This document shows positions 41,692 to 49,794 of a stretch of DNA of 54,567 bases, one piece after another. Position numbers and translations under genes: made by a program. The stretch comes from CAZBKJ01 sp964492495. Its GTDB lineage: Bacteria > Patescibacteriota > Microgenomatia > UBA1400 > UBA12028. How positions within the stretch are numbered: position 1 is the first letter of the stretch; the number at the start of each line of letters is the position of its first letter. Where the stretch lies: the NCBI GenBank assembly GCA_964492495.1, contig CAZBKJ010000002.1, positions 1 to 54,567 of the forward strand, read 5' to 3'. Below the pieces are notes generated by a model, which was not told the origin of the DNA, searched no databases, and saw nothing but the letters and a program-made list of their open reading frames with translations.

Positions 41692-42084
41692 TTACATTCG
41701 TTTGCGAAGTGTAGCCATAAACTCTTGTACTGTCGTAGCACCTGAGATATGTTCAATATCTGAGCCTGTTAATTGGAAGTAGTTGTCCCCAAGACCTGCT
41801 TCAAGCATAACTTGTTTTTGATTTGCTTTACGACTTCCGAGATTTTCACCTCTGGTTATTTCAATATAGTATCCGGTAGATTTTCCTTGAGGAACGATGT
41901 AAAAGTCAGGATTTGTTGAGCGCTTCTCTTTTTTCTGTGTATCTCTCTTTGGTAGAGTAATCATGCCACCATCAAACAATTTAAACCCCATTTTTTTTGC
42001 TGTTTGTGCAAACAATCTTTCATGAGGATCGGAAATCCCTTCAATTTCATTTTCATGCAAAGGTCGAGGCTGAAGTGAAATCAT
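41692..42084 (-). CDS. Hypothetical protein, possible PD-(D/E)XK-like fold, 130 residues
   Basis: MISLQPRPLHENEIEGISDPHERLFAQTAKKMGFKLFDGGMI... A helix with E, then the hairpin NPDFYIVPQGKSTGYYIEITRG, then a helix (SRKANQKQVMLEAGLGDNY). The order E-helix, PD-strand, (Y)IEI-strand resembles a small restriction-endonuclease-like fold, but no final Lys is obvious. No signal peptide. Stands alone between HIT and rpsU genes. Confidence 0.6.
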   Translation of the reverse strand: MISLQPRPLHENEIEGISDPHERLFAQTAKKMGFKLFDGGMITLPKRDTQKKEKRSTNPDFYIVPQGKSTGYYIEITRGENLGSRKANQKQVMLEAGLGDNYFQLTGSDIEHISGATTVQEFMATLRKRM

Positions 42085-42114
42085 AGAATTCTTACGACTT
42101 TTTAGGATTCCCTG

Positions 42115-42465
42115 TCAAGGATTATGCTTTTTAAGTTCTTCTTTCGGATCATTCCATCCACCGAGGACATGAAGATGTATGTGGTGAACTTGTTGGATCC
42201 CTAAGCCCACATTCATGATGAGTTTGTAGTTCTGTTCTATACCAAGTTTTTTGGCTACTTTTCTTGCTGTCAGGAGCAGTTTTGCATGAAAATCGGTGTC
42301 ATCCATGGATGCATCCTCAAGAGTCGCGTACTCCTTTTTTGGAACGACAAGTACATGGGTTGGAGCACCAGGATGGATATCCCGAAAGACGATAAACTCA
42401 TCATCCTCATACTCGATCGTTGCGGGAATTTCTCTGTTAATGATCTTGGTAAATAAAGTGGCCAT
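42115..42465 (-). CDS. HIT-family hydrolase
   Basis: 116 residues: IINREIPATIEYEDDEFIVFRDIHPGAPTHVLVVPKKEYATLEDA... and the active motif QQVHHIHLHVLGG (H-x-H-x-H). HIT enzymes hydrolyse nucleoside phosphoramidates or AP4A-type substrates. 4 bp from the DHH-like gene upstream. Confidence 0.93.
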   Translation of the reverse strand: MATLFTKIINREIPATIEYEDDEFIVFRDIHPGAPTHVLVVPKKEYATLEDASMDDTDFHAKLLLTARKVAKKLGIEQNYKLIMNVGLGIQQVHHIHLHVLGGWNDPKEELKKHNP

Positions 42466-42469
42466 ACTG

Positions 42470-43336
42470 TTATTTTGCGGTACGAAATACTTCCATCACT
42501 TCTGCAAGGGTTAAAGGACTTGGTTTTCGGTTTGCGTCTTCTTTGCTGGAGCCATTGAGAAGCATCGTTTTTGCCGGATGAAAATACCATCGTCCGACCG
42601 TATCCATTTTCATGATCGTGTTGGCTATGGGGGTGAGATCAATATTCTTTCCTGGGACTGCCTTGATCCTGATATCACCGCGATGTGGATCTTTGCGTAC
42701 AGCAACTACATATCCACTCTTTTGGGCTATTTTCATGACCTCATCGTTTGATGATTCAATCGCCAACGCTTTTCCCCATTTGGTTTCAAATTCTTGTTTT
42801 TTTTCATCGATCTCTTTTTGTGCTTCGATTTGTTGCTTCACACTCGTATACGCTGCATCCAAACACTGAAAACCAAAGTGAACGACCATCTCATCATCTT
42901 GTGCACCCGCTTCTCTGAATCCATCGATGAGATTGTGAATCATGCACTGATACTTTAAGTCAGTGGCATTCTCCCAAGCATTTTCTTCAAAGTGATCGAT
43001 GGCGGTGACGTACTCAGAGATAAACTTCAGCGCGTCATCTTCCTCGAGCTCTGGATGAATGTGCGTCACGTAATCGACCACCAAACTTGTTGCACAGATT
43101 CTTTGCATCCCACGATCTTGTTGATGATGATCAAACTCTCCAAGACCTGTATCAGTGTGGGTGATATCTTCCGGAGAAAATCCCATGTCAGAAGCAGTTC
43201 GAAGGTCAACGCTGTCTCCAGCGTTTACAAAGAAAAGTTTTGCATCAGCGTATGTGCGTGCGTCAAAGCGTTTGAGAACCCAGAGAGAGGAAATTGCATC
43301 AAGATCAGGAGAACGGTGTGTAACAAGGAGCTTCAT
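42470..43336 (-). CDS. DHH-like/MYG1-type putative phosphoesterase
   Basis: 288 residues from MKLLVTHRSPDLDAISSLWVLKRF; six earlier codons overlap a TATGAT box 6 nt upstream and are rejected. THRSPDLDA resembles the first DHH-family motif (H-x-x-(P)D-x-D) and LGEFDHHQQD the third (DHH). A central GTAIDHFEENAW follows. Members split phosphodiesters or act on nucleotides with Mn. The C-terminal GRWYFHPAKTMLLNGSSKEDANRKPSPLTL is shared with conserved hypotheticals. HIT protein is next, possibly a common nucleotide-salvage theme. Confidence 0.75.
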   Translation of the reverse strand: MKLLVTHRSPDLDAISSLWVLKRFDARTYADAKLFFVNAGDSVDLRTASDMGFSPEDITHTDTGLGEFDHHQQDRGMQRICATSLVVDYVTHIHPELEEDDALKFISEYVTAIDHFEENAWENATDLKYQCMIHNLIDGFREAGAQDDEMVVHFGFQCLDAAYTSVKQQIEAQKEIDEKKQEFETKWGKALAIESSNDEVMKIAQKSGYVVAVRKDPHRGDIRIKAVPGKNIDLTPIANTIMKMDTVGRWYFHPAKTMLLNGSSKEDANRKPSPLTLAEVMEVFRTAK

Positions 43337-43395
43337 GAGGGAATCATAAAGCATGAAGGAGATTGTGAGAAGTCGGAAGATTGAATATTACTGTC

Positions 43396-43860
43396 TTATT
43401 CTAAAGTGATAATTGAATATATGTTATCGACTAATATTATTTTGCGTTTATAGTCTTTTAACTTCTTGTTAAGTAATATGGTTGTATTATGACAGGCTTG
43501 TTTTTCATCTCCTGTATTCTTAAAAAGAAAAAGAAGATCTTCCGGGCTAATCTTCATATAATTAGCGAATCGAAGGATGTTTAAAACTTGCTCATATTTA
43601 GTTGGATGGCTATCTTCAGCTACACGAGCAGTATCTCGAATTTTTTGGATAATTTCATCAAAGATACCATCCAACTCTTTATCTCTTGCTAGTTCCAAGA
43701 GTAGCATTGTGCTTACATTCTCAATTATTTCCTTGATATCTGTGAAGGATGCTTCTTCAATCAATGGTAAAAGAAGATTAAAAATAATTTCTTCAGAGCC
43801 GACAATTTTTCTATCTGGGAAATTTCTCAGTACTTTTTCATAGACATCTATAGTAGCCAT
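43396..43860 (-). CDS. Hypothetical helical protein, 154 residues
   Basis: MATIDVYEKVLRNFPDRKIVGSEEIIFNLLLPLIEEASFTDIKEIIENVSTMLLLELARD... Largely helical, soluble, Leu/Ile/Glu-rich. Two earlier in-frame starts exist (43875, 43878); the ATG at 43860 is preferred because GGAG lies 9 nt before it. Not recognised. Confidence 0.7.
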   Translation of the reverse strand: MATIDVYEKVLRNFPDRKIVGSEEIIFNLLLPLIEEASFTDIKEIIENVSTMLLLELARDKELDGIFDEIIQKIRDTARVAEDSHPTKYEQVLNILRFANYMKISPEDLLFLFKNTGDEKQACHNTTILLNKKLKDYKRKIILVDNIYSIITLE

Positions 43861-43902
43861 AGCTTTCCGCTCCATCACCAGTTAGAAGTATTGAACACAC
43901 CA

Positions 43903-43940
43903 CACCACCAGAACTCTTGGGAGAATCGTGGTGGTTTTTT
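43903..43940 (+). terminator. Orphan plus-strand terminator-like hairpin
   Basis: CCACCA...TGGTGG with an inner GAACTC/GGAGAATC pairing, followed by six T (43935-43940). No rightward gene precedes it; the gene on its left is transcribed leftward from 43860. Confidence 0.4.
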
Positions 43941-44022
43941 GTTGTGGTGCTCCTCACCGGGATGTAAAGATGGAGTATAAATTTCTTTGCAAAAAAATCT
44001 AGTAGGAGTTTGAAAAAATTCG

Positions 44023-44052
44023 TTGAAAAAAAAAGAAAAATACGTATATACT
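44023..44052 (+). promoter_or_regulatory. Promoter of the gene at 44059
   Basis: TTGAAA (44023-44028), 18-bp spacer, TATACT (44047-44052), then exactly 6 nt to ATG-44059. Confidence 0.7.
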
Positions 44053-44058
44053 ACCCAA

Positions 44059-44524
44059 ATGTTTATCATTGAATGTAGAACCGATGGTGTCGGAAAAAGA
44101 AAAAAAGGGGCTGACGTTCATGTCGTTGCGACTGCTGAATGTACAATTTTTTTCAGTCATTGAAGCCACTCCACTTATGTCTGTTCTTGTTTTACCTTTT
44201 CACAATATAAATGACACCGTGTATTACTACGACTGGGTTTCGTTGAGTTTTTTTAGTAGCGATGAAGCTACTACGTATGCCGTTGAAGCATACTTTGATT
44301 TTTTAAGAACACTTCAAATAGATAAGTCATCCCTAGATGTCAAAGAGGTTGGAATTATTGATGAGAATGCGCCTGCTACTAAACCACAGATAACGTATCA
44401 AGAAGCTACAAGTACACTGAGAGAACAAGCAGCACTTTCTCAAGCACTCTCTACTGTGCGCAATCGTATAATCACCGTTCCGATATACTTAGCACTTGCA
44501 CAGGCAAGAACAATTAAGAAGTAA
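44059..44524 (+). pseudogene. Hypothetical protein gene with a frameshift in a T7 run
   Basis: ATG-44059, 6 nt after a good promoter, encodes MFIIECRTDGVGKRKKGADV...ATAECTIFFSH and then stops. The frame that runs to 44524 continues with SVIEATPLMSVLVLPFHNINDTVYYYDWVSLSFFSSDEATTYAVEAYFDFLRTLQ. Removing one T from the run at 44148-44154 joins both into about 154 residues. Alternatively translation starts at ATG-44120 without the first part. The protein shows alternating strands and a C-terminal helix; not recognised. A sequencing error in the homopolymer is the simplest explanation. Confidence 0.6.
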
Positions 44525-44543
44525 ATCTCTTTTTTTTGATTGA

Positions 44544-46221
44544 TTACATTTTGTGACGATGTAGCACTTCTTCCAACGTAAGTAGTTCACTCTCTGTGCT
44601 TGTTCTCTTTTTATACTCTACCTTCTCACCTGTTTTTGCTGACACCACAAGACGCACCGGAATACCCAGAAGATCGCTGTCCGCAAACTTTGCGCCAGCT
44701 CGTTCATTTCGATCATCCCAGAGCACTTCTACCCCCGCTTTAGTGAGCATCTTGTAGACTTCTTTTCCACGATCAGGTGACTGAATGTCAATCAAATGCA
44801 CTTGAAACGGTGCAATACTTTCTGGCCAGATAATTCCTTTGTCATCGTGATGCTTTTCGACAATTGTTGCCATGGTGCGACCAAGTCCGATTCCATAGCA
44901 ACCCATGTAGTATGGTTTTTCTTTCCCATCACTATCAACAAACGTAGCCCCTTTCATGCGCTTGCTATAGTGGTATCCAAGTTGGAAAATATTTCCGACT
45001 TCGATTCCTCTTTTTTCATGCAAGACACTTCCAGATGTACTGAGAAAACCTTCCTGACACATCGCAATATCTGCTTCTGTGTCGACTGAAAAATCACGAT
45101 CAATGTTTATGTTGAGCGCATCCATGTGCTTTGCATTTGCCCCACCATAGAAGTTTTTGACGGTGCGAAGGGAGACGTCTCCGACGATTTTCACTTTCCC
45201 TTGTAGTCCGACAGGAGAAATAAATCCTGGCTCAGATCCAATTTTTCGGATCTCTTCTTCTGTTGCATGACGCAGATGAAAAGAGTCAGTAACATGAGCC
45301 AATTTGGTTTCATTCACGTCCAAGTCTCCGCGGATGACAGCAAGGATGAGTTCTCCTTTTTCATTGACCATCATGAGGTCTTTCATCTGTTGCCAGAGTG
45401 GAAGCGTATGAAATGTCACGCCATCTTCCATCGTGTTCCCTCGCTTCGCTGGAACTTCTGTGTATTCCTTCAATTCTTCTGTCGTATTTTTGTCATCAGG
45501 AACGAATTTTGCCACATCTTCATGCGCGACCGTCTTGCCATCCTCAGAGACGAAAAATCGACCTTCCCCAATGTCCGACTCCACTTGATACTCATGACAG
45601 TACTCACCGCCAATGTAGCCATTGTCTGCCTCTACCTTTAGTGTTTGGAGGCCAAGGCGCTCAAAGACTCTTGTATAGAGCTCTGCCATCACTTCATAGA
45701 CTTTTGCAAATTCTGCTTCGCTGACATCAAAACTATACGCATCTTTCATCACAAACTCTCGGACACGAAGCAGTCNNNNNNNNNNGCGCGCGTTTCTCGT
45801 CACGAAACTTCGTTGAAAATTGATAGAGGTTGATAGGCAAATCTTTGTACGACAGATGCATGCGTCTGACACTATCCACAAACATTTCTTCTGCTGTACC
45901 ACCAAGAGCAAATCCTGCTCCTCGTGCATCTTTAATTGACATGAGTTCAAATCCCACACTACTGGTTCGATTGGTTTCTTCCCAGAGTTCAATGGGATGA
46001 AGCACTGGAGTGATCATCTCTTGCCCACCGACTGCATCCATTTCTTCTTTGATGATTTTCTTGATCTTGTCATGAACTCTCCATCCCAGAGGAAGAAAGT
46101 AGTATCGTCCCGCTGTTGATTCTTGTACGAATCCACCTCGGGAGAGCAATTGATGACTGAGAAACTGCGATCCTCCGACATCAGATTTTGTGGTTTTTCC
46201 ATAAAGTGTTGAATATTTCAT
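44544..46221 (-). CDS. proS: Prolyl-tRNA synthetase, interrupted by a 10-N gap
   Basis: About 560 residues over two frames joined across the gap (45776-45785). N-terminal part: MKYSTLYGKTTKSDVGGSQFLSHQLLSRGGFVQESTAGRYYFLPLGWRV, motif 2 TKFRDEKRA. C-terminal part: LLRVREFVMKDAYSF, an insertion (editing) domain with GEYCHEYQVESDIGEGRFFVSEDGK, then GCYGIGLGRTMATIVEKHHDDKGIIWP (motif 3) and an anticodon-binding domain ending LLTLEEVLHRHKM. It charges tRNA-Pro. About three codons (R-F-G) are missing at the gap, so N10 is not the true length and shifts the frame. 19 bp after the upstream gene in a T-box-controlled operon. Confidence 0.93.
45776..45785. other. Assembly gap (10 N) inside proS
   Basis: Ten N. 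Flanking codons ...RDEKRA and LLRVREF imply that about 6 nt (or 6 plus a multiple of 3) are missing to encode the conserved R-F-G-L; ten would shift the frame. Confidence 0.97.
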
Positions 46222-46240
46222 AGAGGTAGCTCTTTCTTTC

Positions 46241-46915
46241 TTAAAATTTAAAGTATGTTATATTTCCGCCGTCCGGTTTCTTTTGTTCGTTCTGCAGTCT
46301 ATTAAAATGTGAAATTGCTGTCATAACTCCAATCATTGTCCATTTTCTTGTGTACTCATCAATTCCTTCAGTTGTTGTCCCAACTTTATACATTGATTGA
46401 ATTGACATCATCAAGCCAAGAAGGGTAAGACGCTTCCCTTCAACTGAGGTTGTTGTTAATACCGAGTTTAACTCACGTATATCAACCCCAGCCATATCGA
46501 ACGACGCTTCAAGCTCATCTATTTGCATGTCCGCTGAAATTTCAATTGGTACTCCACTTTGACTCGTAAAAATTACGTTTCTCCTCGATTTTTGCTCTTT
46601 TGCCATTTTTTCTGCTTTATTAAATAAGCCAATCACTCGAAATATCGAATCAATAATAAAAATTCTTTTTTCTTCCTCCTGATGTCTAGAAAATGTTTCA
46701 CTTGCCCTTCGTAGCAAATTTTCTAATGATAAAACCTCTTTACCATATTTGGAAAATGCATAATTGAGTGGACTGATCATCTGGCTTTCTCTGATTTCAC
46801 CTAAAAGCTCTGCAACTCCCATGTTTTTGTTGATCCGAAGTGTTTTTCCAGCAACAGAAAACTCTATTTTTATTTGATCTGTTGGAAACTCTGTTACTCT
46901 GTCTATTCTTTCCAT
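46241..46915 (-). CDS. Hypothetical protein co-transcribed with proS, 224 residues
   Basis: Start MERIDRVTEFPTDQIKIEF at 46915, with AGGAG 6 nt before it; earlier codons read through the terminator and are rejected. It opens with a ubiquitin-like strand pattern (IKIEFSVAGKTLRINKNMGVAELLGEI), then helices (LLRRASETFSRHQEEEKRIFIIDSIFRVIGLF). No signal peptide. Control by the T-box and 19-bp spacing to proS suggest a role linked to proline or translation, but no function is known. Confidence 0.75.
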   Translation of the reverse strand: MERIDRVTEFPTDQIKIEFSVAGKTLRINKNMGVAELLGEIRESQMISPLNYAFSKYGKEVLSLENLLRRASETFSRHQEEEKRIFIIDSIFRVIGLFNKAEKMAKEQKSRRNVIFTSQSGVPIEISADMQIDELEASFDMAGVDIRELNSVLTTTSVEGKRLTLLGLMMSIQSMYKVGTTTEGIDEYTRKWTMIGVMTAISHFNRLQNEQKKPDGGNITYFKF

Positions 46916-46923
46916 ATTTTCTC

Positions 46924-47493
46924 CTAATAAAAAAACACCCATCTGCACAAAAAGAATAATCTCTTTTGTACAAACGGGTGCTCTCGCACGGTACCACCGT
47001 TATTTTTCACTTTTATTGACATTGTACGGTTGTCTTCCGGATATGTTAGTTTTTCCTCGAATATTTCGAGTATCGTGTCCACATCACTGTCTACTTTTGA
47101 GGTAGAAGAAAGGTAGGAACTTTCCTTCAGTTGTACTTGAAAGTATATCACACGGTGTTTGAGCCACGCGCTTGCTTTTTTGGAATACTCACTTAGGAGG
47201 AATCGTACATCACTTTTCGTGTCTGAAAGAGTACGCAGAAGACATAGACCTGCAATGAGCATAGCTCCTATAGCAGGACTCCCCACACAAAGAATATTCT
47301 GCCATTCAAGCTTGTCCTTCGCCTCTGAAAAAATATGTAAAAGTCCCAGCGAACAGACAGCCGGAACAGATAATGGGATGAGAATTCCCGTATTCTCTTT
47401 TAGGTTATGTGGGAATGACTGAAGGATAAAGCGAGCAACAAGAAGCGGTGGTGTTTTTACCTGTACGAACTGTAATGAAATCTCAGTTTCCAT
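46924..47493 (-). CDS. Hypothetical membrane protein, 189 residues, whose 3' end overlaps the T-box
   Basis: METEISLQFVQVKTPPLLVARFILQSFPHNL... Two hydrophobic segments (GILIPLSVPAVCSLGLLHIF and VGSPAIGAMLIAGLCLL) and a helical, charged second half. The frame has no stop until 46924, past the T-box antiterminator (encoding NNGGTVREHPF) and the terminator (LFFLCRWVFFY). Either the gene truly overlaps the leader of the next unit, or only the first part is functional. Not recognised. Confidence 0.55.
   Translation of the reverse strand: METEISLQFVQVKTPPLLVARFILQSFPHNLKENTGILIPLSVPAVCSLGLLHIFSEAKDKLEWQNILCVGSPAIGAMLIAGLCLLRTLSDTKSDVRFLLSEYSKKASAWLKHRVIYFQVQLKESSYLSSTSKVDSDVDTILEIFEEKLTYPEDNRTMSIKVKNNGGTVREHPFVQKRLFFLCRWVFFY
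46929..47001 (-). promoter_or_regulatory. T-box antiterminator and terminator before the proS operon
   Basis: On the minus strand AACGG - TGGTACC - GTGC-GAGA-GCAC - CCGTT (46973-47001). This is the canonical T-box antiterminator: helix A1, the seven-base UGGNACC bulge and helix A2 with a GNRA loop. The bulge's fourth base U fits the discriminator A73 of tRNA-Pro. It overlaps, and excludes, a terminator: CACCCGTTTGTACAAAAGAG pairs with the GTGCAGATGGGTG half (46936-46980) and runs into T7 (46929-46935). An extended -10 box at 47142-47150 would give a leader of about 220 nt, a usual T-box length. A specifier stem is not clear by eye; a hairpin loop at about 47107-47128 shows CCU. Confidence 0.8.
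47142..47150 (-). promoter_or_regulatory. Extended -10 promoter for the T-box leader
   Basis: TGATATACT on the minus strand; predicted start near 47135, about 220 nt before the gene at 46915. It lies inside the upstream ORF. Confidence 0.45.
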
Positions 47494-47526
47494 TGGTCTT
47501 TCAAAATGATTGATTACGCAGTGGTA

Positions 47527-48324
47527 CTATTTTTTTCGTTTATGACCAAAATCATTGAGTATTTTTCGTAAGGGATTCCCCTTGCGATCTATTGACTTCA
47601 TAAGTCTTTCAATGCGCTGAATAAAAAGATCAGAGGTTTCATCAAAAAACCCACCAAGCATTGTTGGGAACTGCTCTAAAGCTTCTAAAAGGAGAGTAAA
47701 TTCTTTTTCTGTTGATATCTCATATCCTTCAGTTACAGACAAAAGCATCTGTAACTTCTTAATAATTTGGACATATTTTATATAAACATCTTCATCCACA
47801 CTCTCTCTCTTTTTTTCAAGTGTTTGTATTTGAGCGAGTACAGGGCCATGTATCATACGCTTCAGTATGATATGTTCGCCTTCTCGCCAAACCAATCGGT
47901 GATTATGCTCTTTGATCGCATGCAGAAAACTGCGTAATCGTTGCCTGATTTCTTGTAATTTTTTTGCTTCTTCGGGATTAGTTGATCCAAGTTGAGAAAG
48001 AAAAGGCAGAAATGTTTCAATAGTATGGATTAACGACGACGTTTTCTCTCTGTTAAAAAAGACAAAATAACTTTCATCTCTCAAATGTTCGTCAAGATCA
48101 TACTGTTCCTCAATTACAGTATTGAGTAAATTTGAATAAATATCATTATAGGCTGCTACGAATTTTTCGTTATCGATAAGCCCTTCTTCCTGAGCAAGCT
48201 TAGAAAGTAGTGCAAGATTTCCACCTTCTTTTGGGACAATAATTTCAGTTCTTTTTTTTGCTTCCGTTTCAGAATTTGTAAGACCCCGTAGCCGTTCAGA
48301 TACAAAAGAAAGAAATGAAGCCAT
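47527..48324 (-). CDS. Hypothetical helical protein, 265 residues
   Basis: MASFLSFVSERLRGLTNSETEAKKRTEIIVPKEGGNLALLSKLAQEEGLIDNEKFVAAYNDIYSNLLNTVIEEQ...: soluble, nearly all helix, rich in Glu/Lys/Leu, with possible coiled coils at 120-150 and 170-195. It starts 3 bp after the prs stop and precedes the membrane gene by 33 bp, so it is likely in the prs transcript. Not recognised. Confidence 0.75.
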   Translation of the reverse strand: MASFLSFVSERLRGLTNSETEAKKRTEIIVPKEGGNLALLSKLAQEEGLIDNEKFVAAYNDIYSNLLNTVIEEQYDLDEHLRDESYFVFFNREKTSSLIHTIETFLPFLSQLGSTNPEEAKKLQEIRQRLRSFLHAIKEHNHRLVWREGEHIILKRMIHGPVLAQIQTLEKKRESVDEDVYIKYVQIIKKLQMLLSVTEGYEISTEKEFTLLLEALEQFPTMLGGFFDETSDLFIQRIERLMKSIDRKGNPLRKILNDFGHKRKK

Positions 48325-48327
48325 ACA

Positions 48328-49224
48328 TTATCTGCTCCAAAGTTTTAATTCCTTGGCAAAAATATCTGCCACTGAGAGTACACGAAGTTTCGGAAATGTT
48401 TTTCCTGATGTGTCTATCGTGTCGGTAATGATCACTTCATCCAGTTCACTGTTTTGCAGACTTTCCACTGCATCTCCAGCAAATACACCATGTGTTGAGA
48501 TCATGATGATTTTTTTTGCTCCGTTTTCCCTGACAATTTTTGCAGCTTCCACAGCTGTACTTCCACCATTGATCACATCATCCACAATCACTGCAGTCAT
48601 CCCTTTTACATCTCCAGTGAGAGAGCGCGCCTGTACTTTCCCAGTTGTTAGGTCTCGGCGCTTATCAATGTTTGCGATCGGTAGGCCAAATTTTTGTGCG
48701 AAGCGTCCCGCGTACTTCAATCCGCCAAAATCAGAGGAAACGATCACAGTTTGTTTTCCAAGCGATTCAATCGTCTCTGTGAACACATCATCCGAAGACA
48801 GCACTGAACTTGGCTTATCAAAGAACCCCGCGATACTACTGTTATGAAGATTCATGAGGATAAAACGGTACACAGATTGGCTCACGAGCATGCTCGCAAT
48901 AACTTTTGCTGCAATTGGTTCACCAGGGCGAAATACTTTATCTTGTAGGCTATATCCATACCAAGGGATCACCGCAAAGACTCTTCTGGCACCGCTTCGA
49001 AAAAGAGCATCGGTGATGAGTGCAAACTCCACGATATGCGTATCTACGGGACTAGAAAAACTTTGAATCAGCGCAATGTCATGCCCTTTCACTTCTTCCT
49101 TCACCCATACACGAAGCTCTCCATTTGGAAATGAAGACAGTTCAATATCTCCAAGTTTCATATCCATGTGGGTAGCAATTTTTTGTGCAAGTGGCTTATT
49201 TGATGAACCAGAAAGAAGAATCAT
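48328..49224 (-). CDS. prs: Ribose-phosphate pyrophosphokinase (PRPP synthetase)
   Basis: 298 residues. ILLSGSSNKPLAQKIATHM, ELSSFPNGELRVWVKEEVKGHDIALIQSFSSPVDTHIVE, VFAVIPWYGYSLQDK, NLHNSSIAGFFD, and the PRPP loop AVIVDDVINGGSTAVEAAKI. It makes PRPP from ribose 5-phosphate and ATP for nucleotide synthesis. DLHNSS replaces the common DLHAGQ; the flexible loop (RRDLTTGKVQARSLTGDVKGM) is present. TGTTATACT lies about 33 nt upstream. Confidence 0.94.
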   Translation of the reverse strand: MILLSGSSNKPLAQKIATHMDMKLGDIELSSFPNGELRVWVKEEVKGHDIALIQSFSSPVDTHIVEFALITDALFRSGARRVFAVIPWYGYSLQDKVFRPGEPIAAKVIASMLVSQSVYRFILMNLHNSSIAGFFDKPSSVLSSDDVFTETIESLGKQTVIVSSDFGGLKYAGRFAQKFGLPIANIDKRRDLTTGKVQARSLTGDVKGMTAVIVDDVINGGSTAVEAAKIVRENGAKKIIMISTHGVFAGDAVESLQNSELDEVIITDTIDTSGKTFPKLRVLSVADIFAKELKLWSR

Positions 49225-49256
49225 AGTGTGTTGGGTATGTAGGTACTTGGAGTTTT

Positions 49257-49265
49257 AGTATAACA
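49257..49265 (-). promoter_or_regulatory. Extended -10 promoter of prs
   Basis: TGTTATACT on the minus strand, directly after the terminator of the 53-residue gene; transcription would start near 49250. Confidence 0.5.
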
Positions 49266-49269
49266 CTAC

Positions 49270-49300
49270 AAAAAAACCCCGCTTCGTACAAAGCGGGGTT
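49270..49300 (-). terminator. Intrinsic terminator of the 53-residue gene
   Basis: AACCCCGCTT / AAGCGGGGTT, a perfect 10-bp stem with a 6-nt loop, followed on the minus strand by seven T. Ends 18 bp after the stop at 49318. Confidence 0.9.
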
Positions 49301-49317
49301 GTAAATTCACACCCTAT

Positions 49318-49479
49318 TTATTTAAGATCACGTGTTTCCTCATGACTCCCAGTTGCAAGAATCGCGTAAACGCGAGCCAAAAGTTCTGCAGCTGTTGGAA
49401 CACGTTCATTTTTGGGTTCTGAACTAAATGCTCCTTTTTCAGAAAGAAAAGGATACATTGCTTCTCTTGCTATTGCCAT
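49318..49479 (-). CDS. Small hypothetical protein, 53 residues
   Basis: MAIAREAMYPFLSEKGAFSSEPKNERVPTAAELLARVYAILATGSHEETRDLK. A full promoter (49516-49543), a strong AAGGAGGG ribosome site 6 nt before the ATG, and a 10-bp-stem terminator right after the stop make it a clear, well-expressed monocistronic gene despite its size. Soluble, with one amphipathic helix. Not recognised. Confidence 0.8.
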   Translation of the reverse strand: MAIAREAMYPFLSEKGAFSSEPKNERVPTAAELLARVYAILATGSHEETRDLK

Positions 49480-49515
49480 ACCAAGCCCTCCTTAGTGGAG
49501 TAGTTGTAAAAAGAA

Positions 49516-49543
49516 AGTATAGTCAGATATCCTATATTTTCAA
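49516..49543 (-). promoter_or_regulatory. Promoter of the 53-residue gene
   Basis: TTGAAA (49538-49543), 16-bp spacer, TATACT (49516-49521), minus strand. Shine-Dalgarno at 49486-49493. Confidence 0.7.
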
Positions 49544-49644
49544 GAATTGAGCTATGCTTGACGAATTTGATATACTTATAAAAATACCCACACGGGTAGT
49601 ATTTGTTGGTGTCTCATTTCACCGAAGTTGTTCTTTTTTCTTCT

Positions 49645-49794
49645 GTCATCCTGAGTGAAGCGAAGGATCCCTCTCGTCTGTTTCTTCCAATCTTCTAATC
49701 TACTTTTTTATTCTTCGAGCGAAGCGTTAGCGGAGTCGAGAAGCCCTTGCCCCTGAAACCTTGTCCCTGAAACCTTGCCCCTTGCCTCTGACCT
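49645..49794. repeat. Composite repeat cluster after secF
   Basis: GTCATCCTGAGTG...GGATCCC (49645-49676), short ACTAATCTACT remnant (49683-49706), TTATTCTTCGAGCGAAGCG element (49707-49744) and pyrimidine run (49745-49794) up to the secF stop. The preceding 49544-49644 holds a TACCC-ACAC-GGGTA hairpin (49585-49598) and no gene. Confidence 0.85.

Noticed and set aside
41692..42084. Restriction enzyme
   Set aside because: The PD...IEI pattern is suggestive, but no methyltransferase is adjacent and the final catalytic lysine is not evident.
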